DNA from: Anisus vortex
Lineage: Eukaryota; Mollusca; Gastropoda; Planorbidae
Direction of reading: 5' to 3'
NCBI GenBank assembly: GCA_949126835.1
Contig: OX421497.1
Location: 3,030,271-3,094,270 of the forward strand
Length of the DNA stretch: 64,000 bases
Shown: positions 12,280 through 45,200 of the stretch, one piece after another
Layout of the letters: each line of letters opens with the position of its first letter
How positions within the stretch are numbered: the first letter of the stretch is position 1
The notes under the pieces: model-generated
Seen by the model: the letters and a program-made list of their open reading frames with translations, nothing else
What the model was told of the DNA's origin: nothing
Databases searched by the model: none
Position numbers and translations under genes: made by a program

Positions 12280-12994
12280 TATTAGCTACCATAAGCCTAT
12301 GTTTGGGCATCTATTTAGTCATTAGCTACTGTACTCAAGTTTTTTCGGGCATCTCCTCAGATGGTAGATTATTTGTTCAAATGTAGTCATGGCTTATTAT
12401 CACACAAGTCTGGAGATCAACTCTGCTAGTTTGATGTGGTATTCTTAATTCAAATTAGCTTTTACCCTAATTACATTTTGTAGTTTATCCTTTTTATTTT
12501 TTGTTAACATTGAACTTGTTTTCATCTATTTAAATTCTTCAACTGTTTGTCTGTTACTATTAAACCTGATAAATTATATATATAATACAGACGCTTATCC
12601 ATGGGTTGAGCCTTGTCTTGCATTTTGATTAGCGTTTTAAACAATGTCAATTTTTTTTGTTTTCCTGGTTTTCATGCCTGGATGCCAATCAGGAAGTAAT
12701 AGTACTTATATGCATTTGTTTGTTCATGCATACGCAATAAGAAAAGTGTTGTCATCCTTATGTTCATTTGATCATTGTAATAGTTGTACACTGAGGTCAG
12801 GCATTCAATAATCTCTCTTGTCTATGAAAGACTTTAGTTTTCAATCCCCCATGTCTGTGTCAGCTGATACAGTGCATAATGCTGTTTTTAGCTCACTTTT
12901 TGTATAAATATTTACTTTTTTCATGTAAAAGCTGATTTTTTTCTACGCTATCTATACTTTGCTGTCTCATTTTGAAGTGGTTTTAGGCAACTCC

Positions 12995-13285
12995 CATGGT
13001 GCACGGCGGCAGAGGTGGCAGCGCTTTTCACTAACGTACCGAAGGTTTCTGGGTTAAGTCCTGTGGAAGGCTACTCGGCTAGGATTTTTCTCTGGGACTG
13101 GAGGGTGTCCTTGAGTCTACCCAGCTTTGATGGATACCTGACCTTATTTCGGGTAAAGTAAAGTCGACTGGGCGTTGTTCTGGCCACACATTCCCCTAGT
13201 ATGCCATGGTGGCCACAGAAACTGGTGAATGATGCTTCGCCCCATGGATCAATTTGGCCCAAAGTATACTTTACTTACTTAGGCA
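12995..13285 (+). mobile_element. tRNA-derived SINE (copy 3)
   Basis: Degenerate head (GGCGGCAGAGGTGGCAGCGC, then GGTTTCTGGGTTAAGTCC), then TTGAGTCTACCCAGCTTTGA, then GCCACAGAAACTGGTGAATG, then a tail with TATACTTTACTTACTT. Full length but diverged. Confidence 0.8.
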
Positions 13286-13774
13286 GCTCCCATTTCCATA
13301 TGAAGTAGATTGCACATGTTGTGTATTTATCAAGTTTTTTTTTTATTACTGAATGATGTTGATGAAAATTGTTGAACTCTGTGATTACACATGTAAGAGT
13401 TTATTATAACAAATGTAATTCTAATTGTCTTGCCAATATTTTCATTCTGTTTTGTAAATATTTTCATTTCTGAATTAATATGGATCAGTGATGAATGTTA
13501 ACTTCTACTTTGAATAGAAATGTATAACTAATTTGTGACGCAATTTCTGGGCGCACTTGCGTTGAGCTGTCCTTTCTGCTCAGTTGGAATCTGCTAGTCC
13601 TTTGTTCCTAAAGTAGCTTAAAACTACTCCCTGTGTCTATCTATTGTGGTCTAACATACGGTACTAACATAATGTACGGTACTAACAAAACAAGGTCGAC
13701 CAGCTTCTGCTGTTGAGGCCTGCAAGAGCATTGTGTGGCCCTGCTAATGCAAGACTGCCCCCCCCCTTTTACTG

Positions 13775-13840
13775 ATGCCAGGGACATATCAAAGTTGGGT
13801 AGACTCAGGGACACCCTCAAGAAATGATGGCTTTTGTTTA
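13775..13840 (-). mobile_element. SINE fragment (copy 4, inverted)
   Basis: AAGTTGGGTAGACTCAGGGA is the reverse complement of the SINE body motif. Only the middle of the element is present. Confidence 0.55.
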
Positions 13841-16317
13841 AAAGCCTGGATTAGAGATTCAGAAATAAACACGCTCTCAATACAACCATCATGTTCTTAT
13901 ATTGTTTTCCTTGGTTGATTTCATGGTTTGATTGAAAATATTCTTGTATCAGTGGATAGCTTAATATTGTTATACATTTGAAATTGAGTGCAGCAAGATG
14001 CTACATAAATATCATGTACTCTCATCAGAACCATTGGATCCTTAAGTTCTCTAAAATCACCAGAATCATTCATATTGTAAAGTTCTATCATCATCATCAG
14101 AGTCATCGTTGTTCAAAGAAAAAGAACCACATTTCTCCACTGTGGTAAAAAAATTAAATCCGATGTTATTGTTTTATTTGATGAAGACATGTTTTATTTT
14201 AAAATGATTTGTCTAACATTAATATCACACATTCAAACATTGCGTTGTGTTTTTGACACAGTTGGATTTGGATGCAAAATACACTATATCAGCCAAATTA
14301 ACGTTTGGGTGTGTGTGTGAATTTTTGTTAAAGTTAACCGTTTATTAGTTTAGCAATATTGCAACTATTTTGTTGTTGTTGTCATTTGACAAATATTTGC
14401 ATCTATTTATGCTCATGTCCCAGGACGCCTTCATGGGCTTGCTGAAAGCAGCCTGTGATTTGATGTCATATTTAAAAGATGTATTTATGAAATCTGGGCT
14501 TCTTCGTGCTCCAATATATTTATATATATACATACCGGTATATATTTATGTTTGTTGTTTTTACTCATGCCAATTTCTGGGCATTTGTTATTATGAGAGA
14601 AAAAGAATATGAGCATTACAACTTTGGTAAATGATAATGTTGTAGCATTTGGAAACAGTATTTAGCTGACTGTTTGGCTTAACTGATGATAGTATATGTC
14701 CAACTCTTTGGCTGAACTGAAGATCTATTTAGAAGTTTATTGTCAAGTCTGTTCACTTGGAATAAAACAGAAATCAGGGACCGTTTAGCATTGGCCTGTA
14801 ATTGTATCATTTGCAGGACATTGTATCGCCACCATGCAGTCCTCTTATACTAAGAAACTAGTCAACTCTAACAATATCTGGCATTTGGTTTTGAAAGTTT
14901 TAAGGCTAGTTACAATATAAATCCATCTACAAAGGAGCTCTAACAATAAGCTAATATATATTTTTAGTCTCTATGTAAAGGTTTGCCTTAGTATTTATCT
15001 GTGACATAAAATAAAAACAAGACAATTGGCATTTTATTTTAAGAATCCTATTGATGTTGTTAAAGATAATAAATGATTAACTGGGCCTATTATACATGTT
15101 TGGGCCTATTATATATGTTTGGGCCTATTATATATGTTTGGGCTGGATATGTTAAATGGAAACTTGTTATTATTATTATGCATGTTTTTAATGTACACCT
15201 GACTTTTTGCCCATGTTTGTTATTCAAATTTCGGGTTGTGCTTTTTGCATAACCATTATTAAATAAGTGCATTTGTTAAAATGCTGCATGATATTCCTTC
15301 AACTTCCACAAGATCTTGAGATGACGTTTAAATTTCAAGTCTTTGATTGAACCATAAATCTTGTTGCATGATGTAATTAATCAGTTTTTTTTTTATTGTT
15401 GTTTTACTTTATGTGTTTGATTTAAAATATGAACTCATGATGATAAACATCTTTTATTTGGACACTGAAACTTGTTTTTACATATGGGCATGTTTTTGAT
15501 TGACTCTGTTACCTCCTGAAAATATATCTTGAGTTGTATCATAGAATCAATTGACTTTGTACATTGAATTGAATTTATATTTCTGTCATTTTGTTGTTTT
15601 AAGACACAGTCCTTCTTATCCCAAATGTTTGTTTTAAAAAACTGTTTTTTTTTTGTGTTGGATTCTTTGTTCAAATTTGTTTGTTGAACATAAAAGGAAT
15701 AAGACTTTAAAATACTTAGCAAAAATGACTTGCCAAGTTATTATGTAGAGCATGATGCTAAAGAATTAAAGATGATGAGAAAACAAAAAAAGAAAGAAAA
15801 ATCTTGTTTTTATTTGTCAAATTGAATGCAAGCCTCTACATTGAAAACAATAACATGTTAACATAAAAATCTAATCAACCAGTAACAGACTAATAGAACC
15901 TAGATCAATGAGTTTGTAAATTGTCATTTACTCGACAAAAAGGTTGCAGGCCCATCGTATTACATGATTCTTTCATAGTTTGTTTAGCGTAGACAGTCTC
16001 GAATGTAAACAAAAGAAATTTTCTTTTTCATGAAATGAATGTTGCGTTATGTAAAAATATTGTACAACTAAAAGGGTTTGTGTGTAAGAAGACCACAAAA
16101 AAAAAAGTTTGTTGCATGAAAATAATAAATGAATCAAACAGTGAAATATCAATGAAACACACATTCAATAAAATTAATGGTTTCCACACATATTCAGTCA
16201 GATAACAATGAATCACACCCACGGTCACTAAAATATAACAAGGTTTGTCCACACTATCAGTGGGACATTTAAAAAAAACATTTTCATTGAAATATCTTGG
16301 TTTGCACAAAACATTCA

Positions 16318-16975
16318 GTGAAATATCAAAGAATTACACACATGGTCAGTGAGATATCAAAGTATTACACATATGGTCAGTCAAATATCTAGGAATTACA
16401 CACATGGTCAGTGAAATATCTAGGAATTACACACATGGTCAGTGAAATATCAAAGAATTACACACATGGTCAGTGAAATATCTAGGAATTACACACATGG
16501 TCAGTGAAATATCAAAGAATTACACACATGGTCAGTGAAATATCTAGGAATTACACACATGGTCAGTGAAATATCAAAGAATTACACACATGGTCAGTCA
16601 AATATCTAGGAATTACACACATGGTCAGTCAAATATCAAAGAATTACACACATGGTCAGTGAAATATCTAGGAATTACACACATGGTCAGTCAAATATCT
16701 AGGAATTACACACATGGTCAGTGAAATATCTAGGAATTACACACATGGTCAGTGAAATATCAAAGAATTACACACATGGTCAGTGAAATATCTAGGAATT
16801 ACACACATGGTCAGTCAAATATCAAAGAATTACACACATGGTCAGTCAAATATCTAGGAATTACACACATGGTCAGTCAAATATCAAAGAATTACACACA
16901 TGGTCAGTCAAATATCTAGGAATTACACACATGGTCAGTCAAATATCTAGGAATTACACACATGGTCAGTGAAAT
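16318..16975. repeat. 31-bp minisatellite array (about 21 copies) downstream of ATE1
   Basis: The unit is GGTCAGTGAAATAT followed by CAAAGAATTACACACAT or CTAGGAATTACACACAT. The CAAAG and CTAGG variants often alternate, giving a 62-bp higher order in part of the array. It lies about 625 bp past the ATE1 stop, so it could fall in the ATE1 3' UTR. Confidence 0.93.
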
Positions 16976-17599
16976 ATGAAGAAGCACACTTATGGTGAAA
17001 TATCAAAAGGATTCCATACACATTTTATTCAGCCTCAATAATTAAGCAATTATATCACAGATAAAGCATTACCATAACAGCGCAATAGTTATAAATGACA
17101 ATTATGCACATTGAGGGAAAAAAAACAACGGCTTTTGTTTTTAAGTGTAACTGAAAAAAATAAGATATAAAGCTTGTCCGACTGTGTATATATAACACTG
17201 ACACTGATCTATATAAAAGAATGGATTGGGCCTGGAAACTGTATTCTTGATGCCAAAATCAAACAGGCTTTCATTTATCTATAAAATTAGATTTTCTCAA
17301 CACTGACCTGTAAATACATTTCAAGAGACAGACTACCTTTTCATCTTATAGATTTGTTCTAATTATAAATTATAGAGATGGTTTATTTCTATAACTCGCT
17401 TATATGGATAAGTGAATAGTGTAGTAAATTCTAGCCTCAATTTTCACTGTAGTAAATTCTAGCCTCAATTTGCACATACAAATTCATTATGGGGGCACTA
17501 TCCATTCTTTTTATAGATCAGTGCATGTAGTTTACAAATTATTAATGATTAATCTATCAAAGAACAGATGATTCCTTCATCAATTCAGGTTCATTTGGG

Positions 17600-36792
<19,193 letters not shown>

Positions 36793-37034
36793 GACGGTCT
36801 AATTAACTCGACAGGAAAATTTATAGTATTATTATGAAAATAGTAACTGAGTAACTAGATTCTCGGAAGTCAAGCTTTTAAATGTTTATCTTGTTTTTTT
36901 AAAAATCAGAACCTGCATTATTAGAGGGTCAAATAAAAATTCTAAGCCAAAGCCACTAAAAACTGGCAATAAATATTTATGTCTAAATTAAAATATATTT
37001 TTTTTAAATTTATATAAGAAAAGCATCCTCTAAA

Positions 37035-37863
37035 GCAGAGGTTCACAAACTCTAAGTGAAGGCATGCGCCATTTTATCACTTAGAGATGTGTCAAGGGCC
37101 GCACAGCCCGCACGCCCCCCCCCCAACAACCCGACCCTAGTAAACACAAAAAAACACTTCATATTTCATATATCTTAACTCATTTACTACTTAGGCTATC
37201 ATTAATATTTAGCGTCTAGTTATTTGTGTAATTTTATTACAGCCAATATTGAAATAATGGTTTATTAACTTGGCCTACAGCTATAAAGGCCTAGCCTATT
37301 TAGCCTACTTGCTTAAACCAGATTTTATTTTAATAAGTAAGACTTATATGTTACGTATATAAAATGAATAATAAAATTTTATTTGTAAGCGTAGGCCTAC
37401 TGGAGGGTCACGCGATTACGGTCAATTTTACCCCCCCCCCCCTCCTTTTTTCACGATAGCCCTACTTTATCTGTCTAAGGATGACGCAAAAAATCAGGCA
37501 CACTGCGCACCCTCCTTTTTTCAAATATGACGTCACAAAGCTGACCCTCTTATATTCTTATATAAGTTTACAACGTTGCTTCTAGAGAGAAGATTATTAC
37601 GTCCACTAGGCTCAAAAATCCTGCAGGGTGACAGACTTTTTTTTTAAAGATAGGAACAGAGGCTTATGTAAAATATGTTGAGCTCGGGAACGAACTATGC
37701 GATTGCCAACTCTAACTCTAATGGTTATAGGCCCTGTCTAAATGGTGTCGGTTTCCAAGACCATCGAAAACATGTTTTCCGAAGGTCTTGGGGGACGGAC
37801 CCTCGTGAAATGGTCGTTCGATCCACACATAGGGGTCGTGACCAACAGGCTGGGAACCGCTGC
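37035..37863. mobile_element. possible hAT-like non-autonomous element
   Basis: The left end CAGAGGTTCACAAACTC and right end CTGGGAACCGCTG look like hAT termini. 37041-37355 is an inverted copy of 33597-33900 (TAAGTGATAAAATGG.. on the other strand). The flanks do not give a matching target duplication (CTCTAAAG against CATTCAGG), so the boundaries are uncertain. Contains a short R1 copy at 37568. Confidence 0.5.
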
Positions 37864-37934
37864 ATTCAGGGAACTGTCTTCCCAGTAGGCCCTACGCACA
37901 CATCACTTCTTCTCCCCACCTGCGTTGTTGAAAC

Positions 37935-38202
37935 CAGGACTGTGGAGTCGGTAGATAAATGTTCCGACTCCAACTCCGACTCCTCATTTGTTTGTGCTTC
38001 CGACGCCAACTCCGACTCCGAATCCAGGAACCAAAATTTCCTCCGACTCCGACTCTTCGACTCCGACTGATAAATGGTAGATAAATGTTCCGACTCCAAC
38101 TCCGACTCCGGCTCCTCATTTTTTTTTTGTTATTCCGACTCCGACTCCAGGTACCCAAAATTCCTCCGACTCTTCGACTCCGACTCCGACTCCACAGCCC
38201 TG
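37935..38202. mobile_element. hAT-like MITE rich in CCGACT
   Basis: Left end CAGGACTGTGGAGTCGG, right end CCGACTCCACAGCCCTG. A perfect 8-bp target duplication, GTTGAAAC, lies at 37927-37934 and 38203-38210. The interior is a degenerate GACTCC repeat, which explains the Ser/Asp-rich and Arg/Ser-rich reading frames here. Confidence 0.88.
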
Positions 38203-38419
38203 GTTGAAACGTGTTCTTGCGCTCATTGTTTCCGCCCCACTGAGATGATTCTAGGACGCGGAACAGGAGCTGAGCCCAATGCGTTAGCCCATCGGTGTAC
38301 TCTCAAAGGTTGCGTATTGATGGTTTCACACTTAGCCGCTTTGAGACCCATGGGTACAGATGAAGGGAATTGCCAAGCCAACGCTTTGAAGCCCGCGTGC
38401 TTCATTGATGGGTCTTAGC

Positions 38420-39271
38420 AGAGACGTATTTAGGCATATTCCACATGTTCCTATGGGACAGGGGCCCGTACACATTCCAAAATAAAAACTTTAGTCTTTT
38501 CTTTCGGCAATTAGAATAGTGCTGCTGTAGAAGCGCCCCATGAACAAATACTGTGAATGGGAAATCACATTGTCGAGTCCACGAGGGGGCCCGTACATAA
38601 ATTTTGCCATTGGGAACAGGGCCCCCACAATCCTAAACACGGCCCTGGGTCTTAGTGTATACGAGGCATTAGAGGACGGACCAACTAGCAAAAGGGATCA
38701 GCTTCAAATTGTCAATCACTACGCTATTTTAAAACTAAGTCCGTGCCGAGAAATAGATAAATGTAATGAATGTCAGGGGGAAAACGACCGAGTTACGGCT
38801 TATATTATCACTGTAACTGCGCAAACACATTGTCATGGTAGCGGTTTAAAATGTCGGAATAGTCGCTTATGACTAGACTATAGGTATTTCTATTTCAGTT
38901 TCGTACTAGCCGTAGTTATGTACAACCTCTTGCCCTCCCCTCTTTAAGCACATTATTAATGGTGAGTATTAAAATATGTGTGTTTAAAATATTTAATCGA
39001 CCGATTTTGCGACGGCAAACTGAACTGGTAGGCCTATGGCTTATCTATCTCCTTTACTAATTGTCCGTGAGAGTGTGTGCGTGTGTTCTATGAGTGTTTT
39101 TTTTTAGCCTTATGTTCTTAAAAACATGGTGATGGCATAGTTTTGTCCACTGCGATTATGTACGTCGCGTTCAACGTGTTTCTCCCACATGCTGTTACAA
39201 GCTTGACACGCATTCAACTGGTGTTACCTAATGTGCAGAGGGAATTCTTAATGTGATTTAAAAAAAACAAC
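38420..39271. other. ATE1/Yellow-like divergent intergenic region, right part
   Basis: Contains a degenerate repeat (38440-38680, GGGGCCCGTACA twice) and then unique sequence upstream of the Yellow-like start. Its promoter should be here, but I cannot point to a TATA box or initiator with confidence. Confidence 0.45.
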
Positions 39272-42200
39272 ATGAAGCACAACTGGTTAGTGTCTCTGCT
39301 GTGCTTACTGGACACTTTGAATTTGTCCTTTGCGGAAGTCTTCGGTGAGGCCAAGCTTGTCTACGAGTGGATAGAAGTTGATTTCACCTGGCCGTCGGAG
39401 AATGAAAGGCTGGAGGCTTTGCGAAACGGAACTTTCGTCCCGGAGAGAAATATTATTGCAGGTATTAAGGTAGGCTATGCTAAGTCCAGTATAACACACT
39501 TTTTAAAAATATTTTCTCGTTGATTCTAAGGAAGTTTTTTTTTTTAGAATTTACGTAAGTTTTTTTTGTTACTTTACAGAATAACGTTTACAGTGTCTTA
39601 TAAGCTTATATTAGGCCTACAGACGCTCCTTATATAAAGAAGATTTTTGCGTCCTACGCTCATCCGTATGTGTGTATGTTTTTCCGTATGTCACAAATTC
39701 TTTCGATTAGATTTAGTCACACGGTGTGACCTAGTTTGTAATGTCGAGTCTGAATGAACATAATAAAGCAAATTAGTTTGGTTTTGTTTTAATTCTGTGC
39801 AACAAACTTTCACTATAAGATCCCTGCTTAATCGTGTTACCAAGATATATAGGCTATTGAACACAAATTAAAGCATATAAGTATGACTAGAAGGTAAAAC
39901 ATAAAGTATACAAAACTTACTTACACTTACAATATAAAATTAACATAATGTAAAAAATATCTCATCTTATACATTACAGTCGCTTCTTCTAGAAAGAAGA
40001 TTATTGCGTCCTACGCTCATCCATAGTACGGGTCTAGTCCCGCATCTTTATTAATGTTTTACATGATGTTAAGTTACCGGTACTGGTCTTCCTGGTTTGT
40101 TCAGGCAACCCATTCCATGCCCGAATGCCACTCATGAAGAAAGAGCGTACTTATATGCATTTGTTCTCGCATAAGGGATAAGGAAAGTGTTTTTGTCTTT
40201 ATGTTTATCTGAGCATTGCAACAGGCTGTTATTGGATTGTATTTCTAGAGTTTTATGCCTTACGTATTAATACTACTTTACTCTTTGCCCTTTTGTCATC
40301 TGTGTATTATGTATTTAATTACTATGTATATAATTATTATAATCAAAGACTAAGCTTATAATAAAATGGACCGCTTGCTCTATTTTTAGAGCTTATATGA
40401 AGCCTACTTTTGTTTCGTGTGCAACCAATAAGGCTATCTCAAATTACTTGTATTCTCCTACGATTGTATTAAAAGTTTTCGCTGTATACAACTTTTGATT
40501 TTAATCTCAATTTTCCATTGAGAAAATCGTAGCGAATACTAAACCGTAAGTCTAGAGGACGTAGTGCGATCGGAAATTCCGAAACTAAGTTACTAAGTGT
40601 TTCAAGTTATCAAATAGAAGACATATCATAGCAAGCGGCCTATCTTATTATAGTCTTTGAAAAAATATACCTAATGCATAACAGAAACATAAGAATTAAG
40701 TAATAACAGAAAATACAGAAATTTAAAAGCATGCACTCTCTCTTTAGACCAGTGAAGGACAAAGATGGTAAGAACATACCAAACGAGGAGCAACAGAGAG
40801 GTAGATGGAAGGAACACTTTGAAGAGCTCCTAAACAGGCCAGAACCAAGGAACCCACCAGATATACAGCCAGCTGACAGCGACCTGTTAATTGACTGCAA
40901 CACACCCACCAAGGAAGAGATATGCATGGTCATCAAACAACTTAGAAATGGCAAGGCTTCTGGACCTGATGGCATACCAGCAGAGGCACTCAAGACTGAC
41001 GTAGAAACCAGTGTGGAGATGCTATACCCCCTGTTCACGAAGATCTGGGAGGAGGACCAGGTACCTTCTGAGTGGAAGGAGGGATACCTCATCAAAATCC
41101 CAAAGAAGGGCGACCTAAGCTCTTGCTCTAATTACAGAGGGATCACCTTACTGTCTATACCAAGCAAAGTCTTCAACCGCGTGCTGCTCAACAGAATAAA
41201 AAATGCTCTTGACCCCCTGCTACGAGACCAGCAAGCCGGCTTCCGCACCAGCAGATCCTGTGCTGACCAGATTGCAACACTTCGCATCATCCTAGAGCAG
41301 TCACTGGAGTGGAATTCACCCCTCTATGTCAACTTTGTCGATTACAAGAAAGCCTTCGACAGTGTGGATAGACAAACCCTCTGGGGACTGTTGAGGCATT
41401 ATGGAGTGCCGCAGAAGATTGTAGACATATTCAGAAACTCTTATGAAGGAATGACCTGGTGAGTTTTCCACGGCCAACAGGTGACAAATGCTTTTTGGGT
41501 GAAGACCGGTGTGAGACAATGATGTTTGCTTTCGTCTTTCCTATTTCTCCTGGCCATTGACTGGGTGATGAAAACATCCACACACCAGAGGCGGCATGGT
41601 ATCCAATGGACCTTGTGGGACCAACTCGATGATCTTGACTTTGCTGATGATCTTGCCCTTCTCTCTCATACCCAACAGCAGATGCAGGAGAAAACTAGCA
41701 ATGTTGCAGCCACTTCTGCACGTATTGGTCTTAATATATACAAAGGGAAGAGTAAGGTCCTCAAGTTCATTGCCACCAGTACTGCACCCTTTATGCTGGA
41801 AGAGGAAGCACTAGAAGAAGTTGAGAGTTTTGTCTATCTTGGCAGCATTGTGGACAAGCAAGATGGGACAGATGCTGATGTAAAAACAAGGGTTGGAAAG
41901 CCAACTCAGGAATGTCTGGGTCTCCAGAAACCTGAGAAACAACCTAAAGATCAGGATCTTCAACACCATGGTGAAACCTGTGCTGCTGTATGGAGCTGAA
42001 ACCTGGAGAACCACGGCCACGAATATAAAGAAACTCCAGTCCTTTATAAATAACTGTTTAGGGAGGATTCTTGGGATTCATTGGCCAGACAGGATTAGCA
42101 ACCTGCAGCTGTGGCAGCAGACAAAGCAAAAACCAGTAGAACAAGAGATCCTCCAGAGACGATGGCGATTGATTGGCCATACACTCCGAAAACCTGATTC

Positions 42201-45200
42201 CAGCACAACAAGGCATGCCCTGAACTGGAACCCTCAGGGAAAACGGAAAAGAGGCCGGCCGAGGAACACTTGGCGCAGAGAGGTGGAAGCAGATACCAAG
42301 GAATTTGGCCTTACTTGGGGGAAGCTGGAGAGACTGGCCCAGGATAGAGATGCCTGGAGGACCCTTGTTGGCGGCATATGTCCTAGGAAGGACCACAGAC
42401 GTCGATAATCGGCGCCTGTTCCTCAAGGACGAGAAGGCAGAAGAAGAAGAAGAAGACTCTCTCTTAAAAAAAGCAACATTTTAATTGAATTGCAACTTGA
42501 AAAGCCATTGAATTAATGAAAAACCTGATAAAGAATACGAACACATACATTTAAACACATTTCTTGTGGAATTAAAAGCCTTAAAACACACAATGCTAAT
42601 TTCTTTCTTATATTCATCATCATCATCAATCCCATGACCTTTGTGGTCGTTGGGGGGGGGGGCAAATGGACACCTCAGCAGTCAACTTTCTCCACTTTTG
42701 CCTATCTTAAGCGGTTGTCAATAGTTCAGTCAACTGCAGCCCTGTCCAATACTTTACCTTGTCGAACTAGCATCTCCGCTGACGGCCTCTCCTACGCCCA
42801 CCTTCCACCGTGCCCTAGAGCAGGGGTCGGTAACCTTTTGCTAACAGTGTGCCAAACTAGGATTTCTAAATCATTCTGCGTGCCAACAGCCTGAAGTCAA
42901 CCTGCTCTATTATAGGCCTACGTTTTAACAATTATTTTTATGGGACAATTAATTTAACTCCATAGCAAGACCAAGACCAAAAGCAAAGGAGAGTTTTAAA
43001 GAAAATCATTAAAGCGTTTTATATTTAATACAAAATAAACGTATTTGTGATTATCATCCTTTTTATTTGTATTTATATCAAACACAAATATTTATTACCT
43101 TACGTTCACATATATGGTAATTATTGTCTAAACATTATCATTTGTTAGCCAAGTTGAGGATCTAATACCTGCTAATATTAATTATATTTGATCTCAGTTT
43201 AGAGATATTCTTTAATTTGTGTTTTAGTTACATGAACGTATTAAGTATGCGCTATAGTTAAGTGGAATAAAGACGTAGTAATCATTCAAACTGGGTAGTT
43301 AATGTCATGTTTAAAATATACATAAGCTTATATGTTCTTTAATCCTATAATATTTTGATTATTTTTAAATGCTTTTTACAGTTTGATCACTTTAAAGCTA
43401 TATATTGTAAGCCATTTATTTTGTAACAAAGAAACACATTAGAAATATTAGCGGGAAAAAACGGGTTAATTACCTCCCTTGAATTAAAAAAACGTGTTCA
43501 CATTTATACGTTGATTCAATAGTGATGCCAAACAAGTTATGTTTTATAATATAACAAATATTACTGACTAATTATAATTTCTTATATAAATCCAACATTA
43601 TGGTATTCATTACAAGATTTAATTAATAGAGGATTTTAATAATTTACGTTAAACAGTTGTTAATAGACGTTTCCTGCATTTAATTTTTTGTCCATTTAAG
43701 GAGTTAAATTTACGGATGTACATGTAGTTAAATGTTTTGAATTGATTTCATGGCAAGATATATCCAGTTTCAATGCAAATCCATTCCAGTGGTCCTTGTA
43801 AATGTAAATTAGACTCACTGAAATGTGGCACTATGTCATTCAGAAACATCGGCTTCAAACAGTCAGTTTTCCTCATTCAGAACCTAACATGTTTTTTTTA
43901 TCAATAAAAAAACATCTCTTGGAGATCTCTCGCGTGCCGTGGAAAATCGCCCTGCGTGCCAACTTTGGCACGCGTGACTTCGGTTGCCGATCGCTGCCCT
44001 AGAGGATTGTATTTGACAGGCTATTGTGCTGCAACACATGACCGAACCATGTCAGTTTGCGCCATTTGATTGTTGCAATTGAGGAAAATCCAACCCCATA
44101 CATACACATTAGTCCTGTGTTCTACCATAGGAGATTCGAAGTATTTTTCTCATGCATTTATTTTATTTCTTATATTAAGCTTACACGAAATGCTGTAATG
44201 TATAAGATAAGACTTAGCAGCAAACAGTTTTTTAACGTGTGAATTTTGTGTTCACAAAATGAATAAATATAGAGATATATTTTGTATGTTTTAATTTCTG
44301 TGTATTAGAATATAATTTTGTTTATATATAATATGTGTCTGTGGGGGGAGGGGTCGATTTTAGAACAATTAGAGGTAATGGCTTAGTTATGGAGTTGGCA
44401 ACACTAATCATGCTAAATTTAAAAGCATGGATCCCCCGTGTGGGTATCGGGGTCCTGGAATTGACCAGGTGAAAGAATAACCCAACTGCCTTGTCCCACT
44501 TGCATGTCGTAAAAGGCGACTAATAGTGGGTTGTGCATTGGGTATAACCCGGGCACGTAAAACTTGTACCCCCCTTTGTGGTGCTGTTCAACAGAGGTCC
44601 AGATTGCACTACCCTGGATTAGAGATGGGCGAAATCGTTCACCATACTGATCGCCGCTCAATTGAGCGCTCACTAAAAAGATCCGGATCCGTTGAACGGA
44701 TCCACGGATCACTTAGTAATTTACCCCCCCCCCCTCACCAGACCCCCTCCATTTTTTTACATGTTGGATGTCAAGGGGAGAGAAAAACAACTTGGATCCC
44801 TTGTTGAAACGCCGTTTTTTTTTGTTACTTAAAACTTTAACAAATATAAATAAGAAATAATTAGTCTCAATTCTCAATTGTCTAGTTGTAGCGTAGGAGG
44901 CAATAATCTTCTTTATAGAAGGAGCGTCTGTAATGTATAAGATAAGATAGGCTACTAAACTAATTATAATTAAACTTTTATTTTTCATTTAAGCGATAAT
45001 TCCTTTTTTTTTTCATCTAATAATTAAAATTAAAAGGGTAAATGTAAAATACTGTAATCATATTGGCTAATTATAATGCAAATATTGTATCATCGACATT
45101 ATTTACAACTATTGGCTATGCCCGTCGAAATGACGGAGAAACGAATGGGAATGATTGCAATGTGTTTTGTTAAAGAAGAGTGTGTAACTAAAAAAAAAAA

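Larger units (their letters stand above)
12280..16317. other. IBTK 3' side and IBTK-ATE1 intergenic region
   Basis: There is no supported gene between the convergent IBTK and ATE1 ends. The stretch contains a long R1 copy (12588-12800), a SINE (12995-13285), a short inverted SINE fragment (about 13775-13840) and otherwise T-rich unique sequence. The IBTK 3' UTR must start here, but I cannot place its polyadenylation site. Confidence 0.6.

Noticed and set aside
37675..38418. Ser/Asp-rich protein frames
   Set aside because: They come from the degenerate GACTCC interior of a hAT-like MITE.
40731..42408. Host gene encoding an endonuclease/reverse-transcriptase-like protein
   Set aside because: It is truncated, has stops and a frameshift, ends in (GAA)n and is flanked by a 10-bp target duplication: a dead LINE.
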